Assembly: GCA_021521415.1 (NCBI GenBank)
Contig: JAIQDT010003756.1
Coordinates: forward strand, 205,530 to 269,529
Source: Bidens hawaiensis
Lineage: Eukaryota; Streptophyta; Magnoliopsida; Asterales; Asteraceae
Length of the DNA: 64,000 nt
Direction: 5' to 3'
Below the pieces are notes generated by a model, which saw only the letters and a program-made list of their open reading frames with translations, was not told the DNA's origin and ran no database searches. The translations under genes were made by a program, and so were the position numbers. Shown here piece by piece: positions 1 to 11,647 of the stretch. The stretch's first letter is position 1. The number at the start of each line of letters is the position of its first letter.

Positions 1-1392
1 CTTGCTTATATGTCCAAGGCGACAATGCCAAAGATAGGAATCACCCAAGTCCTTCTTGAGTTTCTTGGTGTTGACATTATACATTGAACTACTATGTGAC
101 ATACCACTTTGATCTATTTCATATATACCATTCATGGGTATAGCTTTAAAATAAAATATGCCATTCATCAAAACATGAATATCATAATCAATAAACTTAA
201 GATCAAAGCCACATTGTTTTAAAAGGGACACGGAAATAATGTTTCTCCTTAACTTAGGAGCATACAAAACATTTTTCAAAATTACTTCCAAACCACTTGG
301 AAGCTTTAACATGTAGTCTCCTTGAGCTTGGACTTCAACTCTTGCTCCATTGCCCATAAAGAGACTAATGTCCCCTTTGTTGAGTTGTTTACTTCTTTTG
401 AACCCCTGCAACAAATTGCAAATGTGAGTTCCACATCCGGTATCAAGTACCCATGTATTTGAAGAAATAACATTTAGTTCAACATATATAGTAAAGATAA
501 TACCTGAGGTTTGCTCCGCATCCCTCTTATCTTTTAACGCTTTGAGATAGGTCGGACAATTTCTTTTCCAATGACCTATCTCTCCACACTCAAAGCATGG
601 ATCTTGCGTCGCAACCTTTTGCTTCTTTTCCTTCGGTTTGTAGGGCGTAATGGCTTTCCTCTTTCCCTTTCCTTGGACGTGGCCCTTGCCCTTAGCAACA
701 CTTGCTTTGGGTTTGGAGTTATGTCCCCTTTTGCCTTCATTGATTGTTAGAACGGGTAAAACCCTTTTACCCATTCCCGCTTCGGCCGTTCTTAGCATTG
801 CGTGAAGCTCACCAATGCTTTTGTCCCACCCGTTCATGTTATAGTTCATGACAAAGGTTTCAAACCTTTTGGTCAAAGAGTTGAGGATCAAATCCGTAGC
901 CAACTCATTTGAGACGGGACAATTCAACCTACGAAGCTTTTCAATGTAGCTTTTCATCTTTAGGACATAAGATGAGACGCTTTGGGTTTCCTCCATACGA
1001 CATGCATGAAACGCTCGAACCGTTTCGAAACGTTCCGCTCTAGCTTGTTGAAGGAACATTTCCTTCAATTGAGTTATCATGTCGTATGCCCCATGATGCT
1101 CGAAATCCTTTTGGATTTCGGGAATCATAGTTCCCAACATGAGGCAAGAGGCTTGCACCGAATCTTTGGTGTACTTAACCCAATCGTAATAAGCCTCCTC
1201 ATCTTCCACGTTAGGCTCGTCGGGAATGGGATCGTCTAAGACATATGATATCTCTTCTTGCTTGAGAACTATTCTCAAGTTGCGATACCAATCCATAAAG
1301 TTATTATGGTTTAGACGATCCTTTTCAAGGATGGTTCTTAAGGATAGGTTACGGGTGTTATGGGTAGAGGTGTTTGCATTGTTAGCGGCCAT
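1..1392 (-). CDS. Copia gag-protease polyprotein, N-terminal part, open to window edge
   Basis: Reading starts at the ATG complementary to 1390-1392, in the same context as the copia-2 start. The visible part corresponds to about the first 464 residues of the copia-2 polyprotein: gag (UBN2-like) domain, basic linker, one CCHC zinc knuckle (CFECGEIGHWKRNC type), the aspartic protease with its DTG triad, and the beginning of the GAG-pre-integrase domain. Differences from copia-2 that I checked are missense or silent, for example around 323 and 510, and I saw no stop. Integrase, RT and RNase H would lie left of the window. The product would assemble virus-like particles and process the polyprotein in the cytoplasm. 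Confidence 0.85.
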   Translation of the reverse strand, partial: MAANNANTSTHNTRNLSLRTILEKDRLNHNNFMDWYRNLRIVLKQEEISYVLDDPIPDEPNVEDEEAYYDWVKYTKDSVQASCLMLGTMIPEIQKDFEHHGAYDMITQLKEMFLQQARAERFETVRAFHACRMEETQSVSSYVLKMKSYIEKLRRLNCPVSNELATDLILNSLTKRFETFVMNYNMNGWDKSIGELHAMLRTAEAGMGKRVLPVLTINEGKRGHNSKPKASVAKGKGHVQGKGKRKAITPYKPKEKKQKVATQDPCFECGEIGHWKRNCPTYLKALKDKRDAEQTSGIIFTIYVELNVISSNTWVLDTGCGTHICNLLQGFKRSKQLNKGDISLFMGNGARVEVQAQGDYMLKLPSGLEVILKNVLYAPKLRRNIISVSLLKQCGFDLKFIDYDIHVLMNGIFYFKAIPMNGIYEIDQSGMSHSSSMYNVNTKKLKKDLGDSYLWHCRLGHISK

Positions 1393-3043
1393 CTACAAAA
1401 TTTAACAAAGTTTTATTTTAGTATTATAAACAATTTAATTATTAATACCCTTTTATTCCAAATTTTAAAATAATAATTAAATTCTAGAATCCAACGATAA
1501 ATCAAATTTCGGTTAGGTGACCTTTATCCCGTTATTTGATTTAACAAGGTAGTCAACCTTGACAATTGCAACCCTTTGCAACTTCTAGAGGTATGGGACC
1601 ATTCGAAATCCTTATTTCGTGTTGGCATGTTTATCCCATCAACACCATTGGACCCCATGCTTAGGTGACCTTTATCACATGGTTTCCAATTCAAGTCGTC
1701 CTACTTGTATAAACATGTAAGATTAACATACAAGTGGTTAGGTGACCTTTATCCCACAAATATGTTAATATTACCTTAAGTATATTAGTTTGCTCTAAAA
1801 TGGTTAGGTGACCTTTATCCCATTTAAAGTTTCCTAATACGTTAAGTGTCTTACAAAAGGATGGTGTTAGACTTGTTTCCTTGGTAATTATGAAAAAGGG
1901 ATTTAAGTTTTCCAATATTCTAGTATGAAAAACATTATGCCATATCCTAACATGCATTTAGAAATATGGCGATTTTGAAAACCAATTTTCAAGGTTCTAG
2001 TTATAATAAAACCAATTTTATTATATGTGAGTAATCGCTTAGTTTTAATAAACCCATTTAATTTAAACTAATTGACGCGATATTACCAAATATATATTAG
2101 AACCCGTTTTATGCTTGTTGTCGTTCCTATGTGACGGTATGGATATCCTAATATCTATCAACCACACATTACATAAAGTAAAACAAACAACCAAGCATAC
2201 ATGCAAAATATAGTCATAACCGAAAACCGCTAAGTTTGACCATACTTGTTAGCCGAAACAAGTATAGGTCATAAGTCACACCTAAGGGACAAAACATGAC
2301 ACAAGGATGGAATGTTGACTCCCACTTGATCTTGCATCCAAATGCTTCAAGTATCCTTTCCAAGTTGTTGTGTTCTTGTTGGGCTTGTAAATGGGCTCCA
2401 AACTTCCAAAAGTCTTCTTGGGCACAAGAGTGAAATTTATGGGCCTAATGGGCTTGAATCCCATGATGGGCCGGTGAGGCCCAACAAGCCCAAAATTTCG
2501 GTCCAAGGCCCAAATCCACCAATTCTTGCATCTTCAATTTTTACAAAATGTATCCTAATACATATTTTTCTAAAAAAAAAGAAATGCAACTAATCTATTT
2601 ATTACAAACCAATTTATGAATAAATAAATTACACAAGCCTAAGATTATGAATTATTACAACCATATTGAATAATAAATATAACCAACATACACATAACAA
2701 CAATCAACACATCCAAGGTCTCGGTTTCGGTTATGACACATCCAAACATACCAAATGTTCTAAGCATGCAACCTAAGCAACCATTGCCCAAAAACATCAA
2801 AGGAATCGGCCCCCCCCCCCCCCAAGAGGCTACGGCCCAAACCCCCCCCCCCAAAATTTTACAATTTTCAACATGCAAATGTTAATAATGGTTTCCTAAG
2901 ATCTTTCCATGCATGTCAAGATCTTACAAAACCATGGGGGTTAAATCCACCAAAATTTCGGACCCCTTTTTCACCCATGAAAAAACCCGAAATTTATGAA
3001 CATGCAAGGAGCATAAGTCCTTGTAACCGGCTCTTGATGCCAT
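1393..3043 (-). other. copia-1 5' untranslated leader
   Basis: This 1.65-kb stretch between primer site and gag start is collinear with 30698-32344 of copia-2. It holds four copies of a 20-base repeat (1511-1530, 1661-1678 partial, 1736-1755, 1802-1821), a TGGGCY-rich stretch (about 2380-2515), a 74-codon minus ORF (2282-2506) and two long poly-C runs near 2811-2852. No domain is recognised. Confidence 0.8.
3029..3042 (-). other. primer-binding site of copia-1 (initiator Met tRNA-like)
   Basis: On the minus strand the sequence next to the LTR reads TGGCATCAAGAGCC. It is close to the usual plant Copia site TGGTATCAGAGCC, which pairs with the 3' end of initiator methionine tRNA, with one substitution and one extra A. 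The same variant is present in copia-2. Confidence 0.75.
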
Positions 3044-3584
3044 TGATGGGTTTTATACAAGTTTATCAAAGTCAAGTTAACCATATTTAACTAGAAAAAC
3101 GCAACGGAAGCTTAGATTATAAATCTTGTTATGAACATACCATTATGTTAAAACTAAAACCCAATTAACAAGGATCAAAATTACAAGAACATAATGCTCA
3201 CAAAATGTAAGTGTACCTTCTTCTACCTTTAGAAGAACAAGCAAGATGTTGAAGATGATGGTGGATGAATGGCAAGCCTCCAAGGAAGAAGACCTCAAGA
3301 GTGTGATACCCCAAGCTTTTGCAACAACACCAACTTGATTGCTAGGAATTATGAACACTTAAACAAGCTCACCAAGCTCTCCCAAAAAACCCCAAATGAG
3401 CCGTGAGTTTTTTTGGAAGAAAAGAGAGAGGATTTTTTTTTTTTGATTCAACTCTTGAATTCAAAATGGGGACAAGATCAAAATTGCATGTCTTGTGAAT
3501 GGTGGAGTATAAAGAGATGGTCCACACAAAAGGACAAAACATTTGGTTGAACCAAAACCACCACCCACATGGGGTGGCCGGTTT

Positions 3585-3621
<37 letters not shown>

Positions 3622-3951
3622 TTGTTTTGTTTTAACCATTTAAAACATCTCCTTTTATTTTATAAAACTCATTTTTATAAAATGCACATACATTTATGTA
3701 ATTATTTAACCAATTAAATAATTAATTTATATAAACAAATTATCCAGATAATTTATTTAAATCCTCAAGTGTGTTTGTTTAGAAAACCAATTTTCTACAC
3801 ACGTAGTGTTCGGTATTCGTTTAAATGATCAAATCATTAAAAGAATACATTTGGTGTCGTCTAGCTTGTTATTGGGTATGACCCGACTTGGATCAAACAC
3901 AGTTAGCCACATTAGTATAATTATGTGTCTCGGGCATACGTAATTCCAACA
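3044..3951 (-). repeat. 5' LTR of copia-1
   Basis: 908 bp, collinear with the two LTRs of copia-2. The right end gives TGTTGGAATTACG on the minus strand, the canonical Copia LTR start. The inner end has drifted from TGTTGG to TGATGG on the plus strand. A poly-T run of over 30 bases lies at about 3588-3620, where copia-2 has a TA/T microsatellite. Confidence 0.92.
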
Positions 3952-4071
3952 CTTCCAACATAGGAACTATGTTTGTAAATTTTTCAATGACAAATTCCCT
4001 TTTCATGATTTTCTCTTGTGCTTCAGAGTTTGGTTTCCACAAAATCCATGTGGTTCAAAACCATTTTTCAA

Positions 4072-7000
4072 CTAAAATTTCGCATCTCCAATAAGTACAT
4101 TTGATTTCTTTTTAGTGAGAATTTTGGTCTTAAGCATGCTCTTCTTTTTACAAACTATAGACTTATCAGAGTCTGCAGACTTTTCAGAAGTGTGTGAGTT
4201 AACAGATTGAGATCTATTTAGTTTCTTCAGTATTAGAGCCTTTTTCTTTTCAAATAATTCACTTTTCTTCACAATTTCTTTTTCACTCTTGACTTGATCC
4301 ATCTTCTCACCCCCACTCAAGTATTCATTGTATCTTCTTCTGTTAAATGCAAAGTATTGTCCAAATATTGTGTGGTCAGGGAAGTGAAATGGTTTAGGAG
4401 TGAACCTTTCCTGACATGAGTCAGTGCGATGACCATAGACCTCACAGACTTTGCACAAACTTGTCCTTTGAACTTTTATTTTGAGTTTCCCATCTTGTAT
4501 CTTTCACTGGTCTAGGTTGTTCAAAAACAATAGTCTTCTGATGAGTGATGAGACCATTAAAGTTGATTGCAAATGGCGGAAATTGCTCAATTTTTGTTTC
4601 TTCTCTTGACACAATACTCTTCACAAATTACATTTTCCCCATATTGATTGGACTATCTTGTTTATCACTTCTTTATCTTGACCATCTTCTAATGTAATCA
4701 TCCATGCTTTCCACCTCTCCAATATCAAACTATTCTTGATTAGAGAAAACTGGATAAACATGAAAAAATAGATCATTGTTTTTTATGGTTTCTTGATTCT
4801 TCTAATTATTCTTTACATTTCCCCTTTTTGGTGATTCCTTTCTTGAAGATCCAAACTATTCTTGATTAGAGAAAACTGGATAAACATGAAAAAATAGATC
4901 ATTGTTTTTTATGGTTTCTTGATTCTTCTAATTATTCTTTACATTTCCCCTTTTTGGTGATTCCTTTCTTGAAGATCTTTCAATGTTCTTCTTTTCCTTG
5001 GATCCACCAATGGAATCTTGTCCTGTGACTTTTGTTTACCCCCTATCACTTCTTTTAAGCTTCCACAGCTAGAACACTTATCACTTGAATCACTCAAATC
5101 ACCAATAGACTTTTCAACAGTTTTTCCCTTTATGTCAACAGCCTTCATCACAAACTCACCCTTGTTATCAACCTTAACCAACTTATATTATTATACAAAC
5201 TCCTTTCTATATTCAAACACATCTCTGAATTGATCAAGATAGGCATTTCTCTTTTCCTTGTCCACCTTCAATGAGTAATTATCTTTAAAAGGTGGAGGGA
5301 CAACTTTGTACTTATCCTCATCCTTGATCTTCTTAAACTTTCCCTATATATTTCCAGTGGATACCAAATTCTTTACAAAATAAATCTCAACTTGAAGTTG
5401 AGTATTCTTTAACTTCTCATCAAGATACATTTTCTTCAACTCTTAAATTTCGGTGATATACATTGACTGAATGTTGTAACTATCCATACAATCATGTTAC
5501 AAACATTTAATTTGGTTCTCATATGTCAACTCACTTATTTCATACACATTTATCATGCTTTGTTTCTTAAATCACTCACTTTGCAATTTACCAATTGCCT
5601 TTATCAAAGAAACATTCATTTCAAATAATTCATAGTTTGTGGGATTTGAATGTACATAAGATGAAGAGGACTCAACTTCATTTCTAATCTTTGCCATGAA
5701 TGCTACATTAGCCTTCTCTATATCTTCAGCATGATTACTCTAGTCAAACACACCATTTTTTTTTATGGTTGAGCAAAAGCAACATTTCCTTGATTTCTTG
5801 CATGATTGGCATTGTTCCAATTCTGATTGGTAGGAGCTTGTGGAGGGATTTGTTGGTTTCTCTGAAATGGTGGTTGTTGTGGGACTATGTGTTGTTGAAT
5901 TTTCTTTGCTATCCTTGATTTTGATTTTGGAATTGGAACTGGTTTCTTTGTTGGTTATTGTTTTGAAACTGTCTTGGCTGGTTGCATTCTCTTGCAAAAT
6001 GTCCTAGTAATTGACAATTGTAACAAATTGCTTTGGACTTGTCAAAACCAATTCTGTCATTTGGTCCTGAAACCAAATATCTACCAGTTCTATTGTATAG
6101 TCTTTTACCCATCGCAGCTAACATTGCAGCTTGCCACTTAAGATCCATGTCTTCCAAATCATCAGCATCAATCTGTTCAAGATCTTCTTGCACTACACTT
6201 GTGTGAATTAAATTCTTGGCCACAAATGTATTGTAAGAATTAGTGAACATTGAGAAAAGACTTGATAATCATTCCCATGAATAATGTTTCCAGAAACATA
6301 GGGAGCATATCCACTAGCCACTGATGATGTATCACTATCATCCATCAATTGAACATTAAATTTTGACTGCCCACTTTGATTGCTAGACTGGCCAACAACA
6401 AACACTGTTGGGGTTTCAGCACTATACTTAGTTGGTTCTTCAATTATAGGGACTTGCTATTGGTTCTTTGTTAACAGATTCCCCATTGTGGAAATTAAAG
6501 CATTTGCAACTTGGAAACTTGGCTTGTCTTCCTTGATCATATGATTTTCAATCATTTCATGCTCAGCAGCTTGCAAAAAGCATATAACATCATCAAGCTT
6601 GAATGTTGGGAAATTAGCCTTTTCTTTGATGAACTTGCTTGTAGTGTATCATTCTCCTGACAAACATGATAACAGCTTCTTGTTTAAATCAAAATCTGTT
6701 TATTGCAAGGTTAGTGGCTCTGATTTCATTGACAATTGCAACAAACCTCTACAAAAAAGATTTCAACCTTTCTTCTTCGTTGAACTTGAATCTATCCGGC
6801 TGTTGCTTCAGTATGTCTTTAAGCTCAGTGTTTCCTTCAAACATTTCCACAATGACATCAAACATAGCCTTTTCAGTAGTGTAATGAGCAACACTAGTCA
6901 AAATCTCCCAAGAAAGACCAAGTTTCAGCATAGACAGTGCCCTGTCATATTTCTTTCTCATTTGTCCCTCTAGAGTTTGATTATTGGATGTACCATCTGG

Positions 7001-7144
7001 AACACATGGGAAATTCTTAATTGAATTCCACATATCAACATCGTTATAGCACACTACTGCCTTAAACGTAACCTTCCACTTAATGTAATATTCATTTCCT
7101 TATAATATTGGAATTTTGTTAGTTGACACTTCTTGATCATCCAT
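4072..7144 (-). pseudogene. copia-4 gag relic with two widely spaced CCHC knuckles
   Basis: Decayed minus-strand gag. Reading in element direction, the start is near 7144 and a stop lies soon after. An open piece at 6749-7054 has the UBN2-type gag sequence (TEKAMFDVIVEMFEGNTELK). A piece at 5909-6250 has the LKWQAAML helix followed by a zinc knuckle CYNCQLLGHFAREC. Low-complexity Q/N and S/T-rich sequence follows. A second knuckle, CKVCEVYGHRTDSC, begins the piece at 4072-4458, which ends in a Lys-rich region. Many stops and frameshifts separate the pieces. Two knuckles separated by a long, likely coiled spacer is a layout seen in some plant Copia gags. The reading cannot give a functional protein. 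Confidence 0.75.
4726..4977. repeat. perfect 126-bp tandem duplication
   Basis: Units 4726-4851 and 4852-4977 are identical base for base by eye. The unit length is a multiple of three (42 codons), so it would not have shifted the gag frame. No differences in old, decayed sequence means the duplication is recent relative to the element. Confidence 0.93.
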
Positions 7145-7500
7145 TACTCCAGACAAGTTTTTGGTATTTTGAAAAGATTTCAGAAATGAAAAATCACTTA
7201 ACACTTGTCAAACTTTTGAAAAACAACCAGATCTGTGGATTAAATCCTCAAATTTGATGAATCTGGATGGATAATATCAAGATCTAGACACAAAAGGAAA
7301 GTAATCAATGTAAATCTGAGTAAAGAAAACTTTTAAATCTCAATAAATAGTAGATATGAGAAAATGAAAAACAGAGCAGCTTATTTCACCAATAAACGGA
7401 ACAGTGTTCAGCTGACATCACCATTCTTCATCTTCAAAATCAGCAAAATATTCAGTAAAACACACAATCAGCAACAGATCTTCAAAAGTTGTAGAGACGA

Positions 7501-7513
7501 AGCTCTGATACCA
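7501..7513 (-). other. primer-binding site of copia-4
   Basis: The minus strand reads TGGTATCAGAGCT, the standard plant initiator-Met tRNA primer site. It fixes the orientation and the inner edge of the 5' LTR. Confidence 0.85.
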
Positions 7514-8640
7514 CAGGTCAGGACTGATCAATTAACACAACAATCAGTCTCGTAACCAACAACAGCGTGTTGACAAGACAGTTACGAGTTATGCTCTTGT
7601 GAAGATCCAATGAATATTAAAGGTGGAATCAATAATTTTCAAATTGTTGCGAAACAGCCAGAAATCTAACAAAAACACAAAGTAACTCAAAATATATTCA
7701 TTATTATTGTGAATGGTACAATAAAAATCGATTAGGAATTCTAGGTGGAATGTTTGTATTTGTGGCAACTTTTCCGTACAAAATTATTCTTTTTCAGGAA
7801 ATGGCAGTTGTCAAATCACAATATTCGCTCTATGTCTGAACTCATAAACGTGCCCTAAAGTTTTCTTAAATAGGCATGTCTGACATCTACTAAAACCCTA
7901 ATGATTGATACATAACATATCCAGTCGTATTTAAAAATATTACAAGTGTAAACAGGTCTTCAATTAAACTTATATGCTTTTATCTTTGTCGAGAACACCT
8001 TGTAACCTTAATTGTGCTTGGAACAGTTCTCCGATTAAGCTTTTACTTAGAATATTTTCCTTAGAATATATTCTTCAAGCCGACTTCAATCATCTGATTA
8101 TATCAAACTTTGCTCGATATAAATTCTACGAGAAAACTTGTTTTTCTTGAATTCTTTCAACCTTTTGTTACTTAACTTATTTGAACAAGTTAAGTGTGCT
8201 TGTGATACTGTAGCTTGCTCGAGGTTGAACCTTGCTCGTTGGAAGTCCTTAGAAATTTCTTCAATATCATCTTCAAGTATGTTGGGACCACTATTTATTA
8301 AACCTTGCTTGATCCATCAATATACTTGGTTTTAGCTTGGTTAAGTCAAGAGTTTGCTCTGAAAAAAATCTTGCTCGACTTGAAGAACAACCTTTCTTGA
8401 TGAAGTGTAGTTTGCTCGAAGTAACACTTAGAAGATTTGCAAAAGATAACTTTTCTCGAAGGAAAAATACCTTGCTTGAATAAGTTCTAGACTTGCTCGA
8501 AGGGCCAATCTTGCTCGTATTCCATACATAGCCATTTCTGAAGAGGTTGAGAAGATTCCAATCTTACTTTTGTCGAATCTTGATCCCCACAATAATAACA
8601 TACAAAATTTGGAATTTCCAGATTTAGCCACGTATCACCG
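7514..8640 (-). repeat. 5' LTR region of copia-4 with dispersed TTGCTCG motif
   Basis: Non-coding, A/T-rich sequence next to the primer site. Canonical TG..CA ends are not clear, so both limits are approximate. Between 8110 and 8517 the motif TTGCTCG occurs exactly seven times (8110, 8215, 8232, 8371, 8412, 8493, 8511), with further one-mismatch forms between. Confidence 0.55.
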
Positions 8641-9165
8641 AGAATTCAGTTTGTAAATAAGAAATGTAACCGTTTAGCCTATTACGTTAACCGCTTAAAG
8701 TTCTGGTCGCATGACAATTGTTCCGATTTGACCTATAAAATCGAGTACTATCATCGGGTTATCCTCTAGGTAAGGAATAACGTTTTACGTTTGATTCTCC
8801 GAATCGTTTTGCCAAGGCCCGACTCACAGTGCTCTCCCCTTCCAATTACTATAATAACTTGTCATAATCCCTTGCTTTAAGAAGAAGCAGTAAAAACAAA
8901 AATATGGGAATTCTTAAGGAATTTGCCATAGCAAAAGCAATCTATGAATTAATTAAAGAAAATATTTTTGAGAATGAGGCATAGCCTCGGAGCTTATGTG
9001 TGCGTGTACAAGATTAAATAATAATGTAAATAAATAAATAAGTAAGATTTAAACAATTGAAATTTGAGCACATAAGACAGTCAAGTAGGTACGTAAAGGG
9101 TCCTAAACGTGTTACTAGGACATTTCTAACGACCTATTTTATAACCAATGGCTCTGATACAGATC
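8641..9165 (-). other. leader of a minus-strand Gypsy element, no coding seen
   Basis: The sequence lies on the internal side of the Gypsy LTR that begins at 9166. It contains a decayed primer site (GGCTCTGATAC at 9150-9160, matching TGGTATCAGAGCC on the minus strand). I find no ORF or repeat of note. The rest of this Gypsy is missing or beyond copia-4. Confidence 0.5.
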
Positions 9166-10595
9166 TGTCACACCCCAACCTATGACGGAAATGCCTTGGC
9201 GTGAACTGATTTTTCACAGCACGCAAGGTACTATATCATAAAATTTAAATATGAAAATATCTAATTTATTTATTTAATTCAAAATTTCAATCAAGTACAC
9301 CATTTTTTAAAAAACAGAAAACAATTCCAAATAAACCAAACATCTCAAATATTAAAATCAAATACAATAGTCCTTTTATTAAATTATCCTAAGGTATCTC
9401 TAGATGATTTTTCACCTTAGCTTCAAACCAGATTATAACATGCATACGCGTACAAAATAATATAGATTTTCAACATGAGGTTGAGTGAGAAAATCACCAG
9501 TTTTGATATAATAATAAGTGAACAAATGAGGAAACTGATATTGTGAGCATAAATCAATCAAACTATGAGCAAATAGTTGGTGTCAGTTGACCATTGCCTA
9601 GCGAATCGGGCTTTGACTACTATGACAAAATAAATGCAAACAAGGGCGTCGGTTGACCATTGCCTAGAGAATCGGGCTTTGGCTACTAAGACGGCATTAG
9701 ATCATACTTTAATGTGATTATGATGAACCTCTCCGAATGCGATAAAATAAAACAACTAAATAAGTAGCCCTTAATCATTTAATTTGATAAGCACACAATG
9801 TTCACAGACTGGAATCAAATTGACCACCGAGACTCCCTCAATCTCAGAAATTGATTGAGGTCTTTTGTTATTTAAATAAAAACATTTGAAATCACGGATG
9901 ATGAATGGAACAATGAGATTAGAGATCTTGAAAGATATCATCAATGGAAATACCAAGCCATGAAATTGGTAATGGAGGTTGAGGCTTGCAGATGTATTTA
10001 GAGTTTTGGCTACTAGGGTTTTATGAAAAACAGTTTAAATTTGTTTATTAGGAGTATAATAAGTAAGTAGACTCGTTTATGAAGTAAATCGAGAATTAAA
10101 TGACCAAATCGAACCTTTTGACAACAAAAAATTGTTTTTAATGTTTGAGGTCTGAATATGGAAATGTTATAATATTATATGACTTATCTTGGGGCTTAAG
10201 GTTCATTAATTAGGTTGGTTTAGGAAAGATTTCACAGTAACAAACGAAAACAAGTAAAATAAAACGAATCTGTTGAAGGTACTTCCCCGCGCTACGCGAC
10301 CACAAAAAAGAGGTCTACCCGCGTGACACAGCGTGAATGATTTTCAACAAAGTTTCAAAATTGACAACTTTGATCCCTTATGTTCATAGAGTACCATTTT
10401 TAGCTTTTTTTATGCGATTTTAAGAGTTTCTAAGGGGTGTTTGACAAGTGTGAAAGCTATGAAAATGTAAAATAAGTTAAACCAAGTTAAATACTAATAA
10501 ATACAAATTTTTATTAATAAAAAAAATTTTGAAATATACTCCCGTGTCGGATAAATGAAACCGAATTTAAATACTAAAAAATCCAAGATGTTACA
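9166..10595 (-). repeat. 5' LTR of a minus-strand Gypsy element
   Basis: Plus strand begins TGTCACACCCC and ends GATGTTACA. On the minus strand this is TGTAACATCTTGG to GGGGTGTGACA, a typical plant Gypsy LTR with 5-6 bp terminal inverted repeats. The primer site lies to its left. It sits in copia-3 coding remains, with ATTAT immediately to the right. A two-copy repeat of about 68 bp lies at 9579-9693. The last 32 bp recur alone at 20083-20114. Confidence 0.8.
9579..9693. repeat. two-copy direct repeat in Gypsy LTR
   Basis: Two imperfect copies share the string GTTGACCATTGCCTAG and then GAATCGGGCTTTG, offset by about 68 bp. Such tandem U3 repeats are common in Gypsy LTRs. Confidence 0.8.
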
Positions 10596-11007
10596 ATTAT
10601 CACCTAGTTGACATGTTTATAGAGCATTTCTACAACGACCATTTGCAAGTATATCGTTATCATTCTATATAATTCATGTATTCTTGTTAAATATAACATT
10701 CGATTTATTATCACATAATTGGCCTACACTTAGCAAATCAAAGTTTAAAAAATGTCAACATACTCAACATTAGTAAACATTAAACTATCAAGAGAGAGAT
10801 TGCATTTACCAATGATCTTACCTTTTGTATCTCAACTAAATGCAACATAACCACCATAATAATGTTTGTTTTCCTTGAATATATCCTTATTTCAGTCATG
10901 TACCTTGTGCATCCACTCTATATAATCCACTCTTGTTCTACAAGCTCACTTTTTAAGAATACCTCATTATCTCTAATTGCATTTGTACATGTTTCATTGT
11001 TGACTAT
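10596..11007 (-). pseudogene. copia-3 protease/pre-integrase fragment, flank copy A
   Basis: Minus-strand translation with stops gives Copia-like stretches such as ENKHYYGGYVAF and KGKIIGK, matching the conserved segment between protease and GAG-pre-integrase (GGYVTFGDN..KGKIIGKG type). The fragment ends with ACTAT at 11003-11007, the target site of the Gypsy insertion. A near-identical second copy lies at 20115-20526. Confidence 0.65.
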
Positions 11008-11625
11008 TGTAACGATTCCGGCAAATTCAGGTATACCCTAGCCGGAATATACTATTTACGTGTTATTTAATATTGAATATATGAATTATAATGTGATTAT
11101 ACGAGTATATAAGATTCTCAGTACGAATTATACTCAAAGGTACAACTAGTCGTATCGGAATTACGATTAACCGATGAACGGTTATTGAAACCCGAACGAA
11201 TCGGGGATTACGTCATAGATGAAATATATGATGTTTAGTAGGTTTACGGAGTATTAAGGCTTCGGGATGAGTGAATTATAGCACAGAAAAAGGATTTCGA
11301 TTTATTAGTACGTCGGTACGTTAAACGAAACCTTTAACATCAAACCAAGCAAGAGACGATCGACCAAGCCGAAAAAGACGCACAATTACCGACAATATGA
11401 TGTGTTGAGTCAATAAACGTCATGGTTTAAGTTTTTAAAGTTTTTAAATCAGTTTTATATAAATTTCATTTTTAAGCCGAAAAACGACCGTTTTGGCCTC
11501 GTTTTGAGCGGAATTAAACGTTTAACCGAAAAACAAACTGAACCAGATTATCCACAACATTATCCAGATTGCGTAATCTGAATGTGTGGCCATGGTTGGA
11601 GTTGTGGGCCCCCCTCCCCACCTTA

Positions 11626-11647
11626 CTATGGACCGATCGGTCCATAG
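11626..11647. promoter_or_regulatory. perfect 22-bp palindrome in LTR1
   Basis: The left half is CTATGGACCGA and the right half is its exact reverse complement. It lies about 100 bp upstream of a CT-rich leader-like stretch and is conserved unchanged in LTR2 at 21145-21166. A role as a dimeric factor site is an inference. Confidence 0.7.

Larger units (their letters stand above)
1..3951 (-). mobile_element. Ty1/copia element copia-1, 5' part, cut by the window edge
   Basis: This is a minus-strand Copia element of the same family as the complete one at 25030-33233. From right to left it has a 5' LTR (3044-3951), a primer site, a 1.65-kb untranslated leader and the start of the polyprotein, which runs off base 1. 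Alignment by eye is continuous over the coding part and leader, with scattered substitutions and small indels. Its LTR differs from the copia-2 LTRs at many positions, so it is an older insertion of the family. It interrupts the gag relic of copia-4. The bases right of the LTR are CTTCC, so a matching CTTCC should lie beyond the left edge. Confidence 0.93.
3952..8640 (-). mobile_element. decayed Ty1/copia element copia-4
   Basis: Minus-strand Copia remains: gag relic (4072-7144), leader (7145-7500), a perfect primer site (7501-7513) and an LTR-like stretch to the right. The left side is cut by insertion of copia-1 at 3951/3952, so protease to RNase H is not in the window. The right boundary is approximate because the LTR end next to the Gypsy leader is not obvious. 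Confidence 0.7.

Noticed and set aside
1691..1957. 88-codon minus ORF in the copia-1 leader
   Set aside because: It spans the 20-base leader repeats (the repeated peptide WDKGHLT) and is not kept in copia-2, which has indels there.
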